A stretch of 64,000 nt of DNA from Mycobacterium basiliense (GCF_900292015.1 NZ_LR130759.1:434001-498000), one strand, 5' to 3'. Counted from the stretch's first letter, positions 9,640 to 18,010 are shown. Notes: a model not told the origin generated them from the letters alone. Numbers and translations: made by a program.

Positions 9640-10950
9640 ATGGGATTCGATCGGGGCGACACCGACCCGACTCCCCGCGGCACCGACGATGTCAGACCTT
9701 GGCGCTCGAATAGGTCGTCGGGAGGGGAAAATTCGTCCAGATTGCTGCTGCGGCCAGTGGATTGGCTTAGGCCCGCCATGGATAGCGAAAACCGTTTTGA
9801 GCGACGACTTCTGTTCGAAAATTTCACGATCGCCGGTTTCAAGGAATTGCGGGCCGATCTGGAAGATGAGCTTCGACGTTCGCCGACGGACACCGCCCGG
9901 TATCAGCTCGCGACCGTCTTAGCGCAATGCATGCCCGACCAGCATTCCTTGGCGCGTGCGGAGGAGCTGCTCGCTGGTGCGACGGGTCGGGGCAACGATC
10001 TTCCGCCGAGTCTGCGAGCGGCGGCCCGAGACGTCCAGCGCAGCGTTCGGTCAATGCTTCTCGAATCGGAATCGCCAAGTAGTGGCCGGCTAGCTCAGGT
10101 CAATTGGGGGATCTATAACCGCTGCCCTTTGGTGTGCGTGGGCTGCTACAACATCTTCAATTCCGACCAACTTTCGCTGCGGGAGGCCAAGGCGTCGGTA
10201 GAGAAGCTGGCCCGCGCCGGTGTGGAGGAATTGGTGATATCCGGTGGCGATCCGCTCGAATGGGAAGGAATTCTCCCCTTTGTCGATCATGCGTATGACT
10301 GCGGACTCGACGTCGCTCTCGACACGGTCGGCTATAGCTTCACCGCAGCCACGGCCGCTGCCCTCAGCGGCAAGGTCTCCTATCTGGGCCTGCCGGTCGA
10401 TGGATCGGGCCAGGACATGATTGCGGACTTCCGCAAGGGCAAGAACGATCTGCTGGTGCGTGTTCGGGGTGCTCTTGAACTCTGCGGTGAATTTGGGATC
10501 CCCGTAAAAGTGAACACGACGGTGACCAAGGGCAACATTGATGACTTGGAAGATGTGGCGCAGCTGCTTTGTCAATATGAGGCGGTCGTGAGCTGGTCGC
10601 TGTTTCAGTGGTGGGATCTGCGGAGAACTCCGGCGTTGCGAGAGCGAATGCATGTAGAGCGAGACCGTTTTCGTGAACGAACCTTGCGGCTGAGCCTGGC
10701 CTACCCGAGCCTGGGAATCTGGAGTCAGGACGTTAGCCGACGGGCGCGGACGCATTTCTTTATCTCGGCTAACGGTGAAGTCTACACATTCGATTCGGGC
10801 AGTCTTTCGACCATTATTCTCGGAGATATACGCGCTCAGAGTATGAGCGAATTGATCGGATCGCCAGCATTGCGGAAGAACTCTCCAAAGTTCTCCCGCT
10901 CCTTTCCGATCCCGCCCGTTGTGAAGGCAACCCTATTGGCCAACAGGTAG
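9640..10950 (+). CDS. Radical SAM enzyme without SPASM domain, viperin-like core
   Basis: The 436-residue protein has a helical N-terminal region (about 45-150) that looks TPR-like, then a radical SAM core beginning VNWGIYNRCPLVCVGCYN (about 157-175). The CxxxCxxC motif ligates the [4Fe-4S] cluster; ELVISGGDP follows as the SAM-binding GGE-type strand. No cysteine cluster follows, so there is no SPASM or twitch auxiliary cluster. VPVKVNTT-like and SWSLFQWWDL stretches plus HFFISANGEVYTFD near the end resemble the layout of viperin nucleotide dehydratases, by eye only. ATG at 9640 follows GGGAGG at 6 bases; TTG at 9613 is possible. It lies 6 bases before an MFS gene and appears less GC-rich than its neighbours. 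Substrate unknown. Confidence 0.85.
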   Translation: MGFDRGDTDPTPRGTDDVRPWRSNRSSGGENSSRLLLRPVDWLRPAMDSENRFERRLLFENFTIAGFKELRADLEDELRRSPTDTARYQLATVLAQCMPDQHSLARAEELLAGATGRGNDLPPSLRAAARDVQRSVRSMLLESESPSSGRLAQVNWGIYNRCPLVCVGCYNIFNSDQLSLREAKASVEKLARAGVEELVISGGDPLEWEGILPFVDHAYDCGLDVALDTVGYSFTAATAAALSGKVSYLGLPVDGSGQDMIADFRKGKNDLLVRVRGALELCGEFGIPVKVNTTVTKGNIDDLEDVAQLLCQYEAVVSWSLFQWWDLRRTPALRERMHVERDRFRERTLRLSLAYPSLGIWSQDVSRRARTHFFISANGEVYTFDSGSLSTIILGDIRAQSMSELIGSPALRKNSPKFSRSFPIPPVVKATLLANR

Positions 10951-10956
10951 CCGGGG

Positions 10957-12207
10957 GTGGTCGAAGCGGCGAGTTCGGCGGGCCACGTCGATGGCACGAG
11001 CAAGCGCGTTTTATGGTTGATAATCACGCAGAGTGGCTTCTACCGCACCGCACTTCAGCTCGGAAATATCCCGATCGTTTTGCCGTTTGTGGTGGCCGAG
11101 CTCCATGCCGAGTTGTGGATGGCCGCCCTAATTTTTCCGTCATTCACAGCCGGTACGGCAATTGGGAATATGATCGCACCGGCCGTGCTTGCTGCCGTCC
11201 CACGACGTGGTCGACTGGTAATTATCGTGCTCGGTTTGGCCGTCCTCGCTGGCGTCAATGCATTGTGCGCCACCATCGGCGACGGAAACGAAGCCGGAAT
11301 CGTCTTTCTAGTAAATGTGGTTCTGATCGGGGCGGTGTCGGCTTTTTCTTTCGTTGCGTTCGCAGATTTGGTGGCAGCGATGCCGTCAGGAACCGATAGA
11401 GCCCAGGTTCTGCTTACCGAGGCAGGAGTGGGCGCAGGCCTGACGGCGGTGGTAACGGTGGCATTGTCATTCGTGCCGCACGACGACGCATTGACGAACA
11501 ACACTCGTCTGTTGTGGACGGCAACCGCTGCGATGGCCATTTCAGGGCTGATGTGCCTGGGTGTGCCGCACCGGATCGTGCCCCACATCCACGCGGCGCC
11601 CGGCCTGCACAAAGTCGTGCACGTTGGTTGGGCGACTGTGCGAAGTGATGGCTGGTATCGCCGTTACCTGGCCGTCCAGCTGCTGTTCGGATCGGTGGTA
11701 ATTGGGTCCTCGTTTTACAGCATCCGTGTTGCCGCGGCACCGGGGGACGAGCATGACCACGTTGTCGTGGTTGTGCTGTTCGTCTGCGTGGGACTTCTGG
11801 GTGGGATTCGGTTGTGGAATCGGACCCGCCAGAGGTTCGGCCTGGTTGGTTTGTTTGTGGGTAGCGCGATTGTCAGCATCGTCGCCGCAGCGGTGGCGAT
11901 CGGATTCCAGTTGGCCGGATCCTGGCCCAACATCGTGGCCATCAGCCTGGTGATCGCCCTGGCATCGATCGCCAATCAAAGCGTGTTCACGGCGGGTCAA
12001 CTCTGGATTGCCCACGATGCCGACCCGGCGCTGCGCGTTTCCCTTATCGCCTTCGGGCAACTCGTGATCAGTATTGGCTTGGTGGGTCTGAGTTCGTTGC
12101 TGGGCATGTTCGCCCAGTTTCACGATGTGGTGTGGCCCGTGGTGATCGTGCTGCTGCTCAATGTGGTGGCGGCGCACTCGGCGAGACGACTGGCTCCCGC
12201 CAACTGA
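10957..12207 (+). CDS. MFS-type integral membrane transporter (Rv0246-like)
   Basis: The 416-residue protein has about twelve hydrophobic helices in two halves separated by a hydrophilic loop (around residue 205-225). This is the major facilitator layout. It starts with GTG at 10957, only 6 bases after the radical SAM stop, so the two genes are almost certainly one transcript. From memory, H37Rv keeps a homologue (Rv0246) next to Rv0245 but without the radical SAM gene. Classical MFS motif A is not obvious, so it may belong to a divergent branch. A natural inference is that it exports the radical SAM product or imports its substrate; nothing in the sequence names the compound. Confidence 0.82.
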   Translation: MVEAASSAGHVDGTSKRVLWLIITQSGFYRTALQLGNIPIVLPFVVAELHAELWMAALIFPSFTAGTAIGNMIAPAVLAAVPRRGRLVIIVLGLAVLAGVNALCATIGDGNEAGIVFLVNVVLIGAVSAFSFVAFADLVAAMPSGTDRAQVLLTEAGVGAGLTAVVTVALSFVPHDDALTNNTRLLWTATAAMAISGLMCLGVPHRIVPHIHAAPGLHKVVHVGWATVRSDGWYRRYLAVQLLFGSVVIGSSFYSIRVAAAPGDEHDHVVVVVLFVCVGLLGGIRLWNRTRQRFGLVGLFVGSAIVSIVAAAVAIGFQLAGSWPNIVAISLVIALASIANQSVFTAGQLWIAHDADPALRVSLIAFGQLVISIGLVGLSSLLGMFAQFHDVVWPVVIVLLLNVVAAHSARRLAPAN

Positions 12208-12255
12208 CGACGCCGTGGCCGGCGCGCAACAGTGCGTCACCACCGCGATTTTCCC

Positions 12256-12411
12256 TTACGGACGGTCCCCGAGTTTGTTTCGGTAGCCCGCGATGCGCCG
12301 CTCGATCTCGGCGGCGTCATCGAGTCGGCCTTCCTTGCGCGCGAGTTCGGCGCGCACGGTCAGCTCGCGGATCGCGGTTCGGATGTCGCTGGTGCTCGTC
12401 GCTTTTCGCAT
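12256..12411 (-). CDS. Small 51-residue charged helical protein
   Basis: An ATG at 12411 opens a 51-codon frame ending in TAA at 12256. It starts MRKATSTSDIRTAIRE and is rich in Ala, Arg and Glu, with a strong helical pattern (ELARKEGRLDDAAEIERRI). No signal peptide or membrane segment is visible. The composition, third-position GC bias and clean boundaries look like a real gene, although it is below usual annotation size. An alternative GTG start lies two codons upstream; neither has a strong ribosome binding site. It sits between the convergent MFS gene (stop at 12207) and sdhB on its own strand, 57 bases beyond the sdhB stop. I do not recognise a function. Confidence 0.55.
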   Translation of the reverse strand: MRKATSTSDIRTAIRELTVRAELARKEGRLDDAAEIERRIAGYRNKLGDRP

Positions 12412-12468
12412 GACCACCGGGTACCCAGCGCAGATCCGGGTCTAACTAGCTAACGCAGGACGGCCGAT

Positions 12469-13215
12469 TCACCGCCGGAACAGCTTGTTGCCCAGCCACA
12501 CAATCGGGTCGTACTTGCGGTCGACGACCCGCTCTTTCATCGGGATCAGCGCGTTGTCGGTGATCTTGATGTTTTCGGGGCACACCTCGGTGCAGCACTT
12601 GGTGATGTTGCAGTAGCCCAGGCCGTGGGCTTCTTGTGCTTGGTTGCGTCGGTCCAGGGTGTCCAGCGGATGCATTTCGAGTTCGGCGATCCGCATCAGG
12701 AACCGCGGTCCGGCGAACGCTTTTTTGTTTTCTTCGTGATCACGGATGACGTGGCAGACGTTTTGGCACAGGAAGCACTCGATGCACTTACGGAACTCCT
12801 GCGAGCGCGCGACATCGACCTGCGCCATCCGGTACTCACCCGGTTGCAGCTCCTTGGGAGGCGTGAAAGATGGTATCTCGCGTGCCTTTTCGTAGTTGAA
12901 CGAGACGTCGGTGACCAGATCCCGAATGACCGGGAAGGTTCGCAGCGGAGTGACGGTAACGGTCTCGTTCTCGGCGAATGTCGACATCCGCGTCATGCAC
13001 ATCAGCCGCGGCTTACCGTTGATCTCCGCCGAGCAGGAACCGCATTTGCCCGCCTTGCAGTTCCAGCGCACCGCCAGGTCTGGCGTCTGGGTCTGCTGCA
13101 GACGATGAATGACGTCGAGCACGACCTCACCCTCGTTGACCTCGACAGTGAAATCGCGCAGTTCGCCGCTGCTCTCGTCGCCGCGCCAAACTCGCAGGCT
13201 AGCGTTGTAACCCAT
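12469..13215 (-). CDS. Succinate dehydrogenase iron-sulfur subunit (Sdh1)
   Basis: The 248-residue protein carries the iron-sulfur ligands of an SdhB/FrdB subunit. The N-terminal [2Fe-2S] ferredoxin domain has CKAGKCGSCSAEINGKPRLMC (about residues 52-72). The C-terminal part has CIECFLCQNVCHV and CNITKCCTEVCPE for the [4Fe-4S] and [3Fe-4S] clusters. It passes electrons from the flavoprotein to the membrane anchor and menaquinone. ATG at 13215 overlaps the sdhA stop (TAATG), showing translational coupling, and gives the length of Rv0247c. It is the last gene of the Rv0249c-Rv0248c-Rv0247c type operon, called Sdh1 in mycobacteria. Confidence 0.95.
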   Translation of the reverse strand: MGYNASLRVWRGDESSGELRDFTVEVNEGEVVLDVIHRLQQTQTPDLAVRWNCKAGKCGSCSAEINGKPRLMCMTRMSTFAENETVTVTPLRTFPVIRDLVTDVSFNYEKAREIPSFTPPKELQPGEYRMAQVDVARSQEFRKCIECFLCQNVCHVIRDHEENKKAFAGPRFLMRIAELEMHPLDTLDRRNQAQEAHGLGYCNITKCCTEVCPENIKITDNALIPMKERVVDRKYDPIVWLGNKLFRR

Positions 13216-15140
13216 TACGTTCTCCGTCCCGGATGGTCGGCCAACTCTTCGGCTGAGTAGTACTTCTCCAGCTCGGAAATATCGAAGAGCTCCAGCAGAT
13301 CCGGTCGCATTGGGACCTGCGGCTGCCGGGTGATAGTGATGTGCGGACCGTCGGCGGTATCTCCATTGGTTGCCGCGGCGCGACAGACCAGCAAAGTATT
13401 GCGCCAGCTGGGGTCCATGCCGGGGTGGTCGTCGCGCGTGTGGCCGCCCCGGCTCTCGGTACGTTCCAGCGCCGCGCGGGCGACGCATTCGCTGACCATC
13501 AACATGTTGTGCAGGTCGATGGCCAAGTTCCAACCCGGGTTGTACTGACGGTGGCCCTCCACTTGCACGTTCTGGTACCGCTTCCACAGCTCGTCCAGCA
13601 GGGTCAACGCCTTGGCGATCTCGTCGGCCTTGCGGATGATGCCGACCAGATCATTCATCAGGTACTGCAGGTCCATCTGCAGCGCGTACGGGTTTTCGGG
13701 TGCCGAGCCGTCGGTCGGGCCCTCAAAGGGCCTGACGGCCTGCTTGGCCGCGGTCTCGACGGCCTCGGCCGAGATGCTCGGACGGCTGGCCAACGCGCGA
13801 ACGTAGTCGGCGGCGCCAAGGCCCGCCCGCCGACCGAACACCAGCAGGTCTGACAGCGAGTTGCCTCCCAGTCGGTTGGAACCGTGCATGCCGCCGGAGC
13901 ATTCGCCGGCGGCGAACAGCCCGGGGACGGTGGCCGCGCCGGTATCGGCGTCGACTTCGATACCGCCCATCACGTAGTGGCACGTCGGACCGACTTCCAT
14001 TGGCTCTTTGGTGATGTCGACGCCGGCCAGCTCCATGAACTGGTGGTACATCGACGGCAGGCGCCGTTTGATGTCGTCGGCGGTTAGCCGGGACGCGATG
14101 TCGAGGTAGACCCCGCCATGCGGGGTGCCGCGGCCCGCTTTGACCTCCGAGTTGATCGCGCGCGCCACCTCGTCACGTGGCAGCAGGTCGGGAGTGCGAC
14201 GGGCCGAGTCGTTGTCCTTGAGCCACTGATCGGCTTCTTGTTCCGATTCGGCGTACTGACCTTTGAACACCGGCGGGATGTAGTCGAACATGAACCGAGT
14301 GTTGTCGGAATTCTTCAGCACGCCGCCATCGCCGCGCACGCCCTCGGTGACCAGGATCCCCTTAACGCTGGGCGGCCACACCATGCCGGTCGGGTGAAAC
14401 TGGACGAATTCCATGTTGATCAGCGTTGCGCCGGCCCGCAGCGCCAGGGCATGACCGTCTCCGGTGTATTCCCAGGAGTTGGACGTCACCTTGAACGACT
14501 TGCCGATTCCGCCGGTGGCCATGACCACCGCGGGGGCCTCGAACACCACGAACCGGCCACTTTCGCGCCAATAGCCGAAGGCGCCGGCAATTGAGCCACC
14601 GTCTTTGAGTAGTTCGGTGATTGTGCATTCGGCGAACACCTTGATCCGCGCCTCGTAGTCGCCGAGCTCGGCGTAGTCCTCCTGCTGCAGCGAGACGATT
14701 TTTTGCTGCATGGTGCGGATCAGTTCCAGGCCGGTGCGGTCGCCGACGTGTGCCAGCCGCGGATAGGTGTGCCCGCCAAAGTTGCGCTGGCTGATCTTGC
14801 CGTCATCGAGGCGATCGAATAGGGCTCCGTAGGTCTCCAGTTCCCAAACCCGGTCCGGTGCCTCCTTGGCGTGCAGCTCGGCCATCCGCCAGTTGTTCAG
14901 GAACTTCCCACCGCGCATCGTGTCGCCGAAGTGGGTTTCCCAGTTGTCTTTGGGGTTGGTGTTGCCCATCGCGGCGGCGCAGCCGCCCTCGGCCATCACC
15001 GTGTGAGCCTTGCCGAACAGGGATTTGCAGACCACGGCGACCTTCAGGCCGCGTTCACGCGCCTCGATCACCGCACGCAAACCCGCGCCGCCGGCACCGA
15101 TCACGACCACGTCGTAGGAGTGCCGTTCGACCTCAACCAT
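13215..15140 (-). CDS. sdhA: Succinate dehydrogenase flavoprotein subunit (Sdh1)
   Basis: The 641-residue protein is an SdhA/FrdA-type flavoprotein. The N-terminal dinucleotide fold reads VVVIGAGGAGLRAVIEA, and the flavin-linking His region is KAHTVMAEGGCAAAMG. The catalytic region includes VQFHPTGMVWPP, PTCHYVMGGIEVD and MHGSNRLGGNSL, containing the substrate-binding His and Arg residues of the family. It oxidises succinate to fumarate at the cytoplasmic face of the membrane. The gene begins 44 bases after the membrane-anchor gene and overlaps sdhB by one base. Size and sequence correspond to Rv0248c. This enzyme is the mycobacterial Sdh1, distinct from the classical sdhCDAB operon elsewhere in the genome. 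Confidence 0.95.
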   Translation of the reverse strand: MVEVERHSYDVVVIGAGGAGLRAVIEARERGLKVAVVCKSLFGKAHTVMAEGGCAAAMGNTNPKDNWETHFGDTMRGGKFLNNWRMAELHAKEAPDRVWELETYGALFDRLDDGKISQRNFGGHTYPRLAHVGDRTGLELIRTMQQKIVSLQQEDYAELGDYEARIKVFAECTITELLKDGGSIAGAFGYWRESGRFVVFEAPAVVMATGGIGKSFKVTSNSWEYTGDGHALALRAGATLINMEFVQFHPTGMVWPPSVKGILVTEGVRGDGGVLKNSDNTRFMFDYIPPVFKGQYAESEQEADQWLKDNDSARRTPDLLPRDEVARAINSEVKAGRGTPHGGVYLDIASRLTADDIKRRLPSMYHQFMELAGVDITKEPMEVGPTCHYVMGGIEVDADTGAATVPGLFAAGECSGGMHGSNRLGGNSLSDLLVFGRRAGLGAADYVRALASRPSISAEAVETAAKQAVRPFEGPTDGSAPENPYALQMDLQYLMNDLVGIIRKADEIAKALTLLDELWKRYQNVQVEGHRQYNPGWNLAIDLHNMLMVSECVARAALERTESRGGHTRDDHPGMDPSWRNTLLVCRAAATNGDTADGPHITITRQPQVPMRPDLLELFDISELEKYYSAEELADHPGRRT

Positions 15141-15184
15141 TGAAAACCTCGCTCAGCTATTCCTAATAATCCTTAGATGGCTTG

Positions 15185-16006
15185 TCAGCCAATAAATCTG
15201 AAGTCAGCGATCGTGCCGCTGGACACCAGCATGATGTAGAAGTCGGTCAGCGATAGGGTGCCCAACGTGATCCAGGCGAACAGCATATGCCGGGTGTTCA
15301 GCTTGCTAACCTGCGTCCAGATCCAATATCTCACTGGATGTTTGGAAAAATGCTTGAGTCGACCACCGGTGGCGTGCCGACACGAATGGCACGAAATGGT
15401 GTACGCCCACAGCAAGAGCACATTGATCACCAAAATGACATTGCCCAAACCAAATCCAAAACCGGTTGGTGAGTGGAATGCCATTATCGCGTCATAGGTG
15501 TTGATCAGGGAAACCACCATAGCGACGTAGAAAAAGTATCGGTGACTGTTCTGAATGATCAGCGGAAGCCGAGTTTCGCCCGTGTAATGCGCCCGCGGCT
15601 CAGGTACAGCGCAGCCGGTCGGTGATTGCCAGACCGACCGATAGTAGGCCTTGCGGTAGTAATAGCAGGTGAGCCGGAACCCGAGCAGGAACGGTAATAC
15701 GAGACTTCCCAACGGAATCCACCAGGGAAAGTGTCCAAACCACACGCCGAGGTGACTAGCGCCAGGCGCGCAGGACGCGCTGACGCATGGCGAGTAGAAC
15801 GGTGTCAGGTAGTGGTATTTCTCCACCCAGTAAGCGCCGCCCCAGAACGCCCGGGTGGTGGCGTAGACGATGAACGCGAGAAACCCGACGTTGGTGACTA
15901 ACGGTGCCCACCACCACAGGTCGGTGCGAAGCGTCCGCTGTGGGATTTGTGCGCGAGTGGGTGAGAAAACACCGGTTTCGGTGCGGTTCGCCGTGGGTGC
16001 GCTCAT
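15185..16006 (-). CDS. Succinate dehydrogenase membrane anchor subunit (Sdh1)
   Basis: The 273-residue protein has five predicted membrane helices, matching the single large cytochrome b-type anchor of Sdh1 (Rv0249c). Conserved histidines occur in SHRYFFYVAMV and ISCHSCRHATGG, suitable as haem ligands or quinone-site residues. It is the first gene of the operon and is followed by sdhA and sdhB on the same strand. ATG at 16006 has GAGGATCAAGG just upstream, a good ribosome binding site. Its role is to hold the catalytic subunits on the membrane and deliver electrons to menaquinone. Confidence 0.9.
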   Translation of the reverse strand: MSAPTANRTETGVFSPTRAQIPQRTLRTDLWWWAPLVTNVGFLAFIVYATTRAFWGGAYWVEKYHYLTPFYSPCVSASCAPGASHLGVWFGHFPWWIPLGSLVLPFLLGFRLTCYYYRKAYYRSVWQSPTGCAVPEPRAHYTGETRLPLIIQNSHRYFFYVAMVVSLINTYDAIMAFHSPTGFGFGLGNVILVINVLLLWAYTISCHSCRHATGGRLKHFSKHPVRYWIWTQVSKLNTRHMLFAWITLGTLSLTDFYIMLVSSGTIADFRFIG

Positions 16007-16084
16007 CTACCTTGATCCTCTTCGACTGGTATCTGGTCGAAGGGTACACAGATAAAGGACCCTGTTTTCGGCGGGGCTTGGTTG

Positions 16085-16381
16085 TCAGTATCTGCTGTGA
16101 CCTCCGACACCTTCGTCATCGACATCGCGCCAGAAATCGCGGTCGTAATCGGTGTCGGGGATGGCAATCTTCTCGGCGGATTGCTGCACGGTGGCCCGAT
16201 CCAGGTCCAATTCGGATATATCGGTGTCGAGCAATTCGATGTCGGTCAGGATTCGATCGGCGTCGATGACGATGCGGCGCGTCGCCGGGTTGTCGCCGTA
16301 TCGCGACTTCAGCGAGGTCACACAGCGCCGCAGACCGCCGATGAGGTCGTGCAGTTCGGCGATTTCGGTAGAGGTGGACAA
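16085..16381 (-). CDS. Conserved hypothetical protein (Rv0250c-like)
   Basis: The 98-residue acidic protein has no signal peptide or membrane helix. It reads as an N-terminal helical part (AELHDLIGGLRRCVTSLKSR) and a Asp/Glu-rich tail ending DRDFWRDVDDEGVGG. The size and sequence fit Rv0250c. The function is unknown. The start appears to be TTG at 16381, with GGGAG about nine bases upstream; no ATG or GTG lies close by. It is 78 bases upstream of the sdh operon on the same strand and could be its first gene, so a role linked to Sdh1 is possible but unproven. Confidence 0.75.
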   Translation of the reverse strand: MSTSTEIAELHDLIGGLRRCVTSLKSRYGDNPATRRIVIDADRILTDIELLDTDISELDLDRATVQQSAEKIAIPDTDYDRDFWRDVDDEGVGGHSRY

Positions 16382-16508
16382 CGCGTGCTCCCTGGGGGCC
16401 GATGGTGTTAAGGATCACAGTACGTCAACCGATACTATCCAAGTTCGAGCCCGACGTCGGCCAAGACGTATCGCGCTTTCCAGGTAGCCCCGAGGAAGAG
16501 AGCTGCCC

Positions 16509-17279
16509 ATGCCGTCCCAGCCAGGTCAGAGCACCCCGGCCGAACGTGCCAGGGCGCTGCTGGATTTGCATCAACCCGGCAACCCCGTTGTCCTGCCGAC
16601 GGTGTGGGATGCGTGGTCGGCGCGGCTGGCCGCCGATGCCGGATTCGCCGCGCTTACGGTCGGCAGCCATCCCCTGGCCGATTCGATCGGCAAGGCCGAC
16701 AACGAAGGGATGTCGTTCGACGATGTGCTCACTCGGGTCGCCCAGATCACCGCGGCGGTCGAGATCCCGGTATCGGTTGACATCGAATCGGGCTATGGGC
16801 TGCCGGCGCCGCGCCTGATCGAGGGTTTGTTGGGGGTGGGAGCCGTCGGGCTGAATATCGAAGACACCGTGCACTCGCACGGCAGTCGGCTGCGGTCGGC
16901 CAGCGAACACGCCGAGTTCGTGCACGCGTTGCGGTCGGCCGCCGACGCCACTGGGGTCCACGTCGTGGTCAACGCCCGTACGGATCTTTTCCTACGCCGT
17001 GACGGTGCCGACTCCGATCGCGTCGAGCGAGCCATAGCGCGGTTGATCGAGGCCGCCGCCGCGGGTGCCGACGTTCTCTATCCAGTCGGACGACACGATC
17101 CGGATACCTTGCGGCGGTTAGCAGCCGAATTGCCGCTCCCGATCAATGCGATCGCCTTGCCGGACCACGACGACCTGGCCTCGTTCGGTTCGCTGGGCGT
17201 TGGCCGGATCAGCTTCGGTCCGTTTCTGCAGGCCGCGCTGTCCGGCCGGACCACCGAGTTGCTGGCCCGCTGGCGCTGA
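16509..17279 (+). CDS. Isocitrate lyase/PEP mutase superfamily protein
   Basis: The 256-residue protein is a compact TIM-barrel member of the isocitrate lyase/phosphoenolpyruvate mutase family. Signature stretches are VLPTVWDAWSARLAADAGF (residues about 30-48), VSVDIESGYG (metal-binding acidic strand), VGLNIEDTVHSHG and VVVNARTDLFLR. The KKCGH-type catalytic Cys motif of isocitrate lyase is absent. The protein is therefore more like PEP mutase-type or carboxyphosphonoenolpyruvate or oxaloacetate lyase-like proteins (for example mycobacterial Rv1998c). It probably makes or breaks a C-C or C-P bond on a small oxo acid using Mg2+, substrate unknown. I do not recall this gene between Rv0250c and hsp in M. 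tuberculosis. ATG at 16509 follows GGAAGAGAG. Confidence 0.85.
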   Translation: MPSQPGQSTPAERARALLDLHQPGNPVVLPTVWDAWSARLAADAGFAALTVGSHPLADSIGKADNEGMSFDDVLTRVAQITAAVEIPVSVDIESGYGLPAPRLIEGLLGVGAVGLNIEDTVHSHGSRLRSASEHAEFVHALRSAADATGVHVVVNARTDLFLRRDGADSDRVERAIARLIEAAAAGADVLYPVGRHDPDTLRRLAAELPLPINAIALPDHDDLASFGSLGVGRISFGPFLQAALSGRTTELLARWR

Positions 17280-17290
17280 TCGGTTGCGGC

Positions 17291-17323
17291 TGGCCCGGCG
17301 GCGCCATTGGCTCCGCCGGGCCA
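17291..17323. terminator. Hairpin between convergent PEP-mutase-like gene and hsp
   Basis: TGGCCCGGCGG (17291-17301) pairs perfectly with CCGCCGGGCCA (17313-17323) across an 11-base loop. It lies 12 bases past one stop codon and 12 before the other, so it can end transcription from both sides. No T-run. Confidence 0.65.
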
Positions 17324-17335
17324 CCCTTGAGCCCC

Positions 17336-17794
17336 TTACGTGGTGATCGCGATGCGTTGTGCCTGCTTTTCGGCCGGGTCTTGGTATGCACCGCGGACTC
17401 GGACGGTCAACACGCCGGCGTCATAGGAGGCGGTAATGGCCTCGCTTGTCACGTGTGCGGGCAGCTGGAACGACCGACGGAACGAACCGTAGCGGATCTC
17501 ACGTAGTGCGCGGCGGGCGTCGTCATTGGCCTCCTGCGTGTACTCGTCTCGGTGTTCGCCGTGGATTACCAGACGGTCGCGGTCGAGCTCGACGTTGACG
17601 TCCTTCTCGACATCAACCCCAGGTAGCTCCAGGCGGACTACTGCGTCCTCGCCATCCTTTACGATCTCGGCGGCTGGGCTAAAGTCGCTGTTTATTGGCC
17701 GAAACCAGTCGTGCGTGGCGGCGGGGCCGAAGAAGTCGCGCAGCCAGCGGTCGGTGTCCCAAGCCGGGCGGGACCACAGTGCCAGGTTGCTCAT
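17336..17794 (-). CDS. hsp: Hsp20 small heat-shock protein (Acr2/Hsp)
   Basis: The 152-residue protein has the alpha-crystallin domain (about 45-140) with the conserved GVLTVRVR near the end, matching the A-x-x-x-G-V-L signature. It starts MSNLALWSRPAWDTDRWLRDFFG, typical of mycobacterial Acr2 (Rv0251c). Small heat-shock proteins bind unfolding proteins in the cytosol, without ATP. A stress-type promoter (GGAACT-N17-TGTT) is visible 68-94 bases before the ATG, agreeing with the known SigE/SigH control of this gene in M. tuberculosis. GGAGA precedes the start. It stands alone, convergent with the PEP-mutase-like gene. Confidence 0.93.
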   Translation of the reverse strand: MSNLALWSRPAWDTDRWLRDFFGPAATHDWFRPINSDFSPAAEIVKDGEDAVVRLELPGVDVEKDVNVELDRDRLVIHGEHRDEYTQEANDDARRALREIRYGSFRRSFQLPAHVTSEAITASYDAGVLTVRVRGAYQDPAEKQAQRIAITT

Positions 17795-17861
17795 GAATGT
17801 CTCCTTACATTTACTTGTGAGTTTGCTGTGGCCGGCACGTCACCGGCCCGCTATCCTTACA

Positions 17862-17888
17862 AACATGAGTCGACCACGCTAAAGTTCC
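17862..17888 (-). promoter_or_regulatory. SigE/SigH-type promoter for hsp
   Basis: On the minus strand GGAACT (17888-17883) is followed after 17 bases by TGTT (17865-17862). This matches the GGAAYA-N16-17-cGTT form recognised by mycobacterial SigH and SigE. It predicts a 5' leader of about 60 bases. The remaining bases to nirB show no gene. Confidence 0.6.
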
Positions 17889-18010
17889 AGCTGGATGTTC
17901 GCCGGCGGCGAACGGGTGTCACACAGGCCTTTCTCAGGCGTGAGGACGTCGTCATAAGGGCTTCACATTCCGCGACATTTCGGCAATATCGCGTCCCTAA
18001 CCTCTAGTGC

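Noticed and set aside
17795..17860. HspR (HAIR) operator before hsp
   Set aside because: Only part of a half-site (ACTC-CAAG with inserted bases) is present. The SigE/SigH-type promoter explains the region better.
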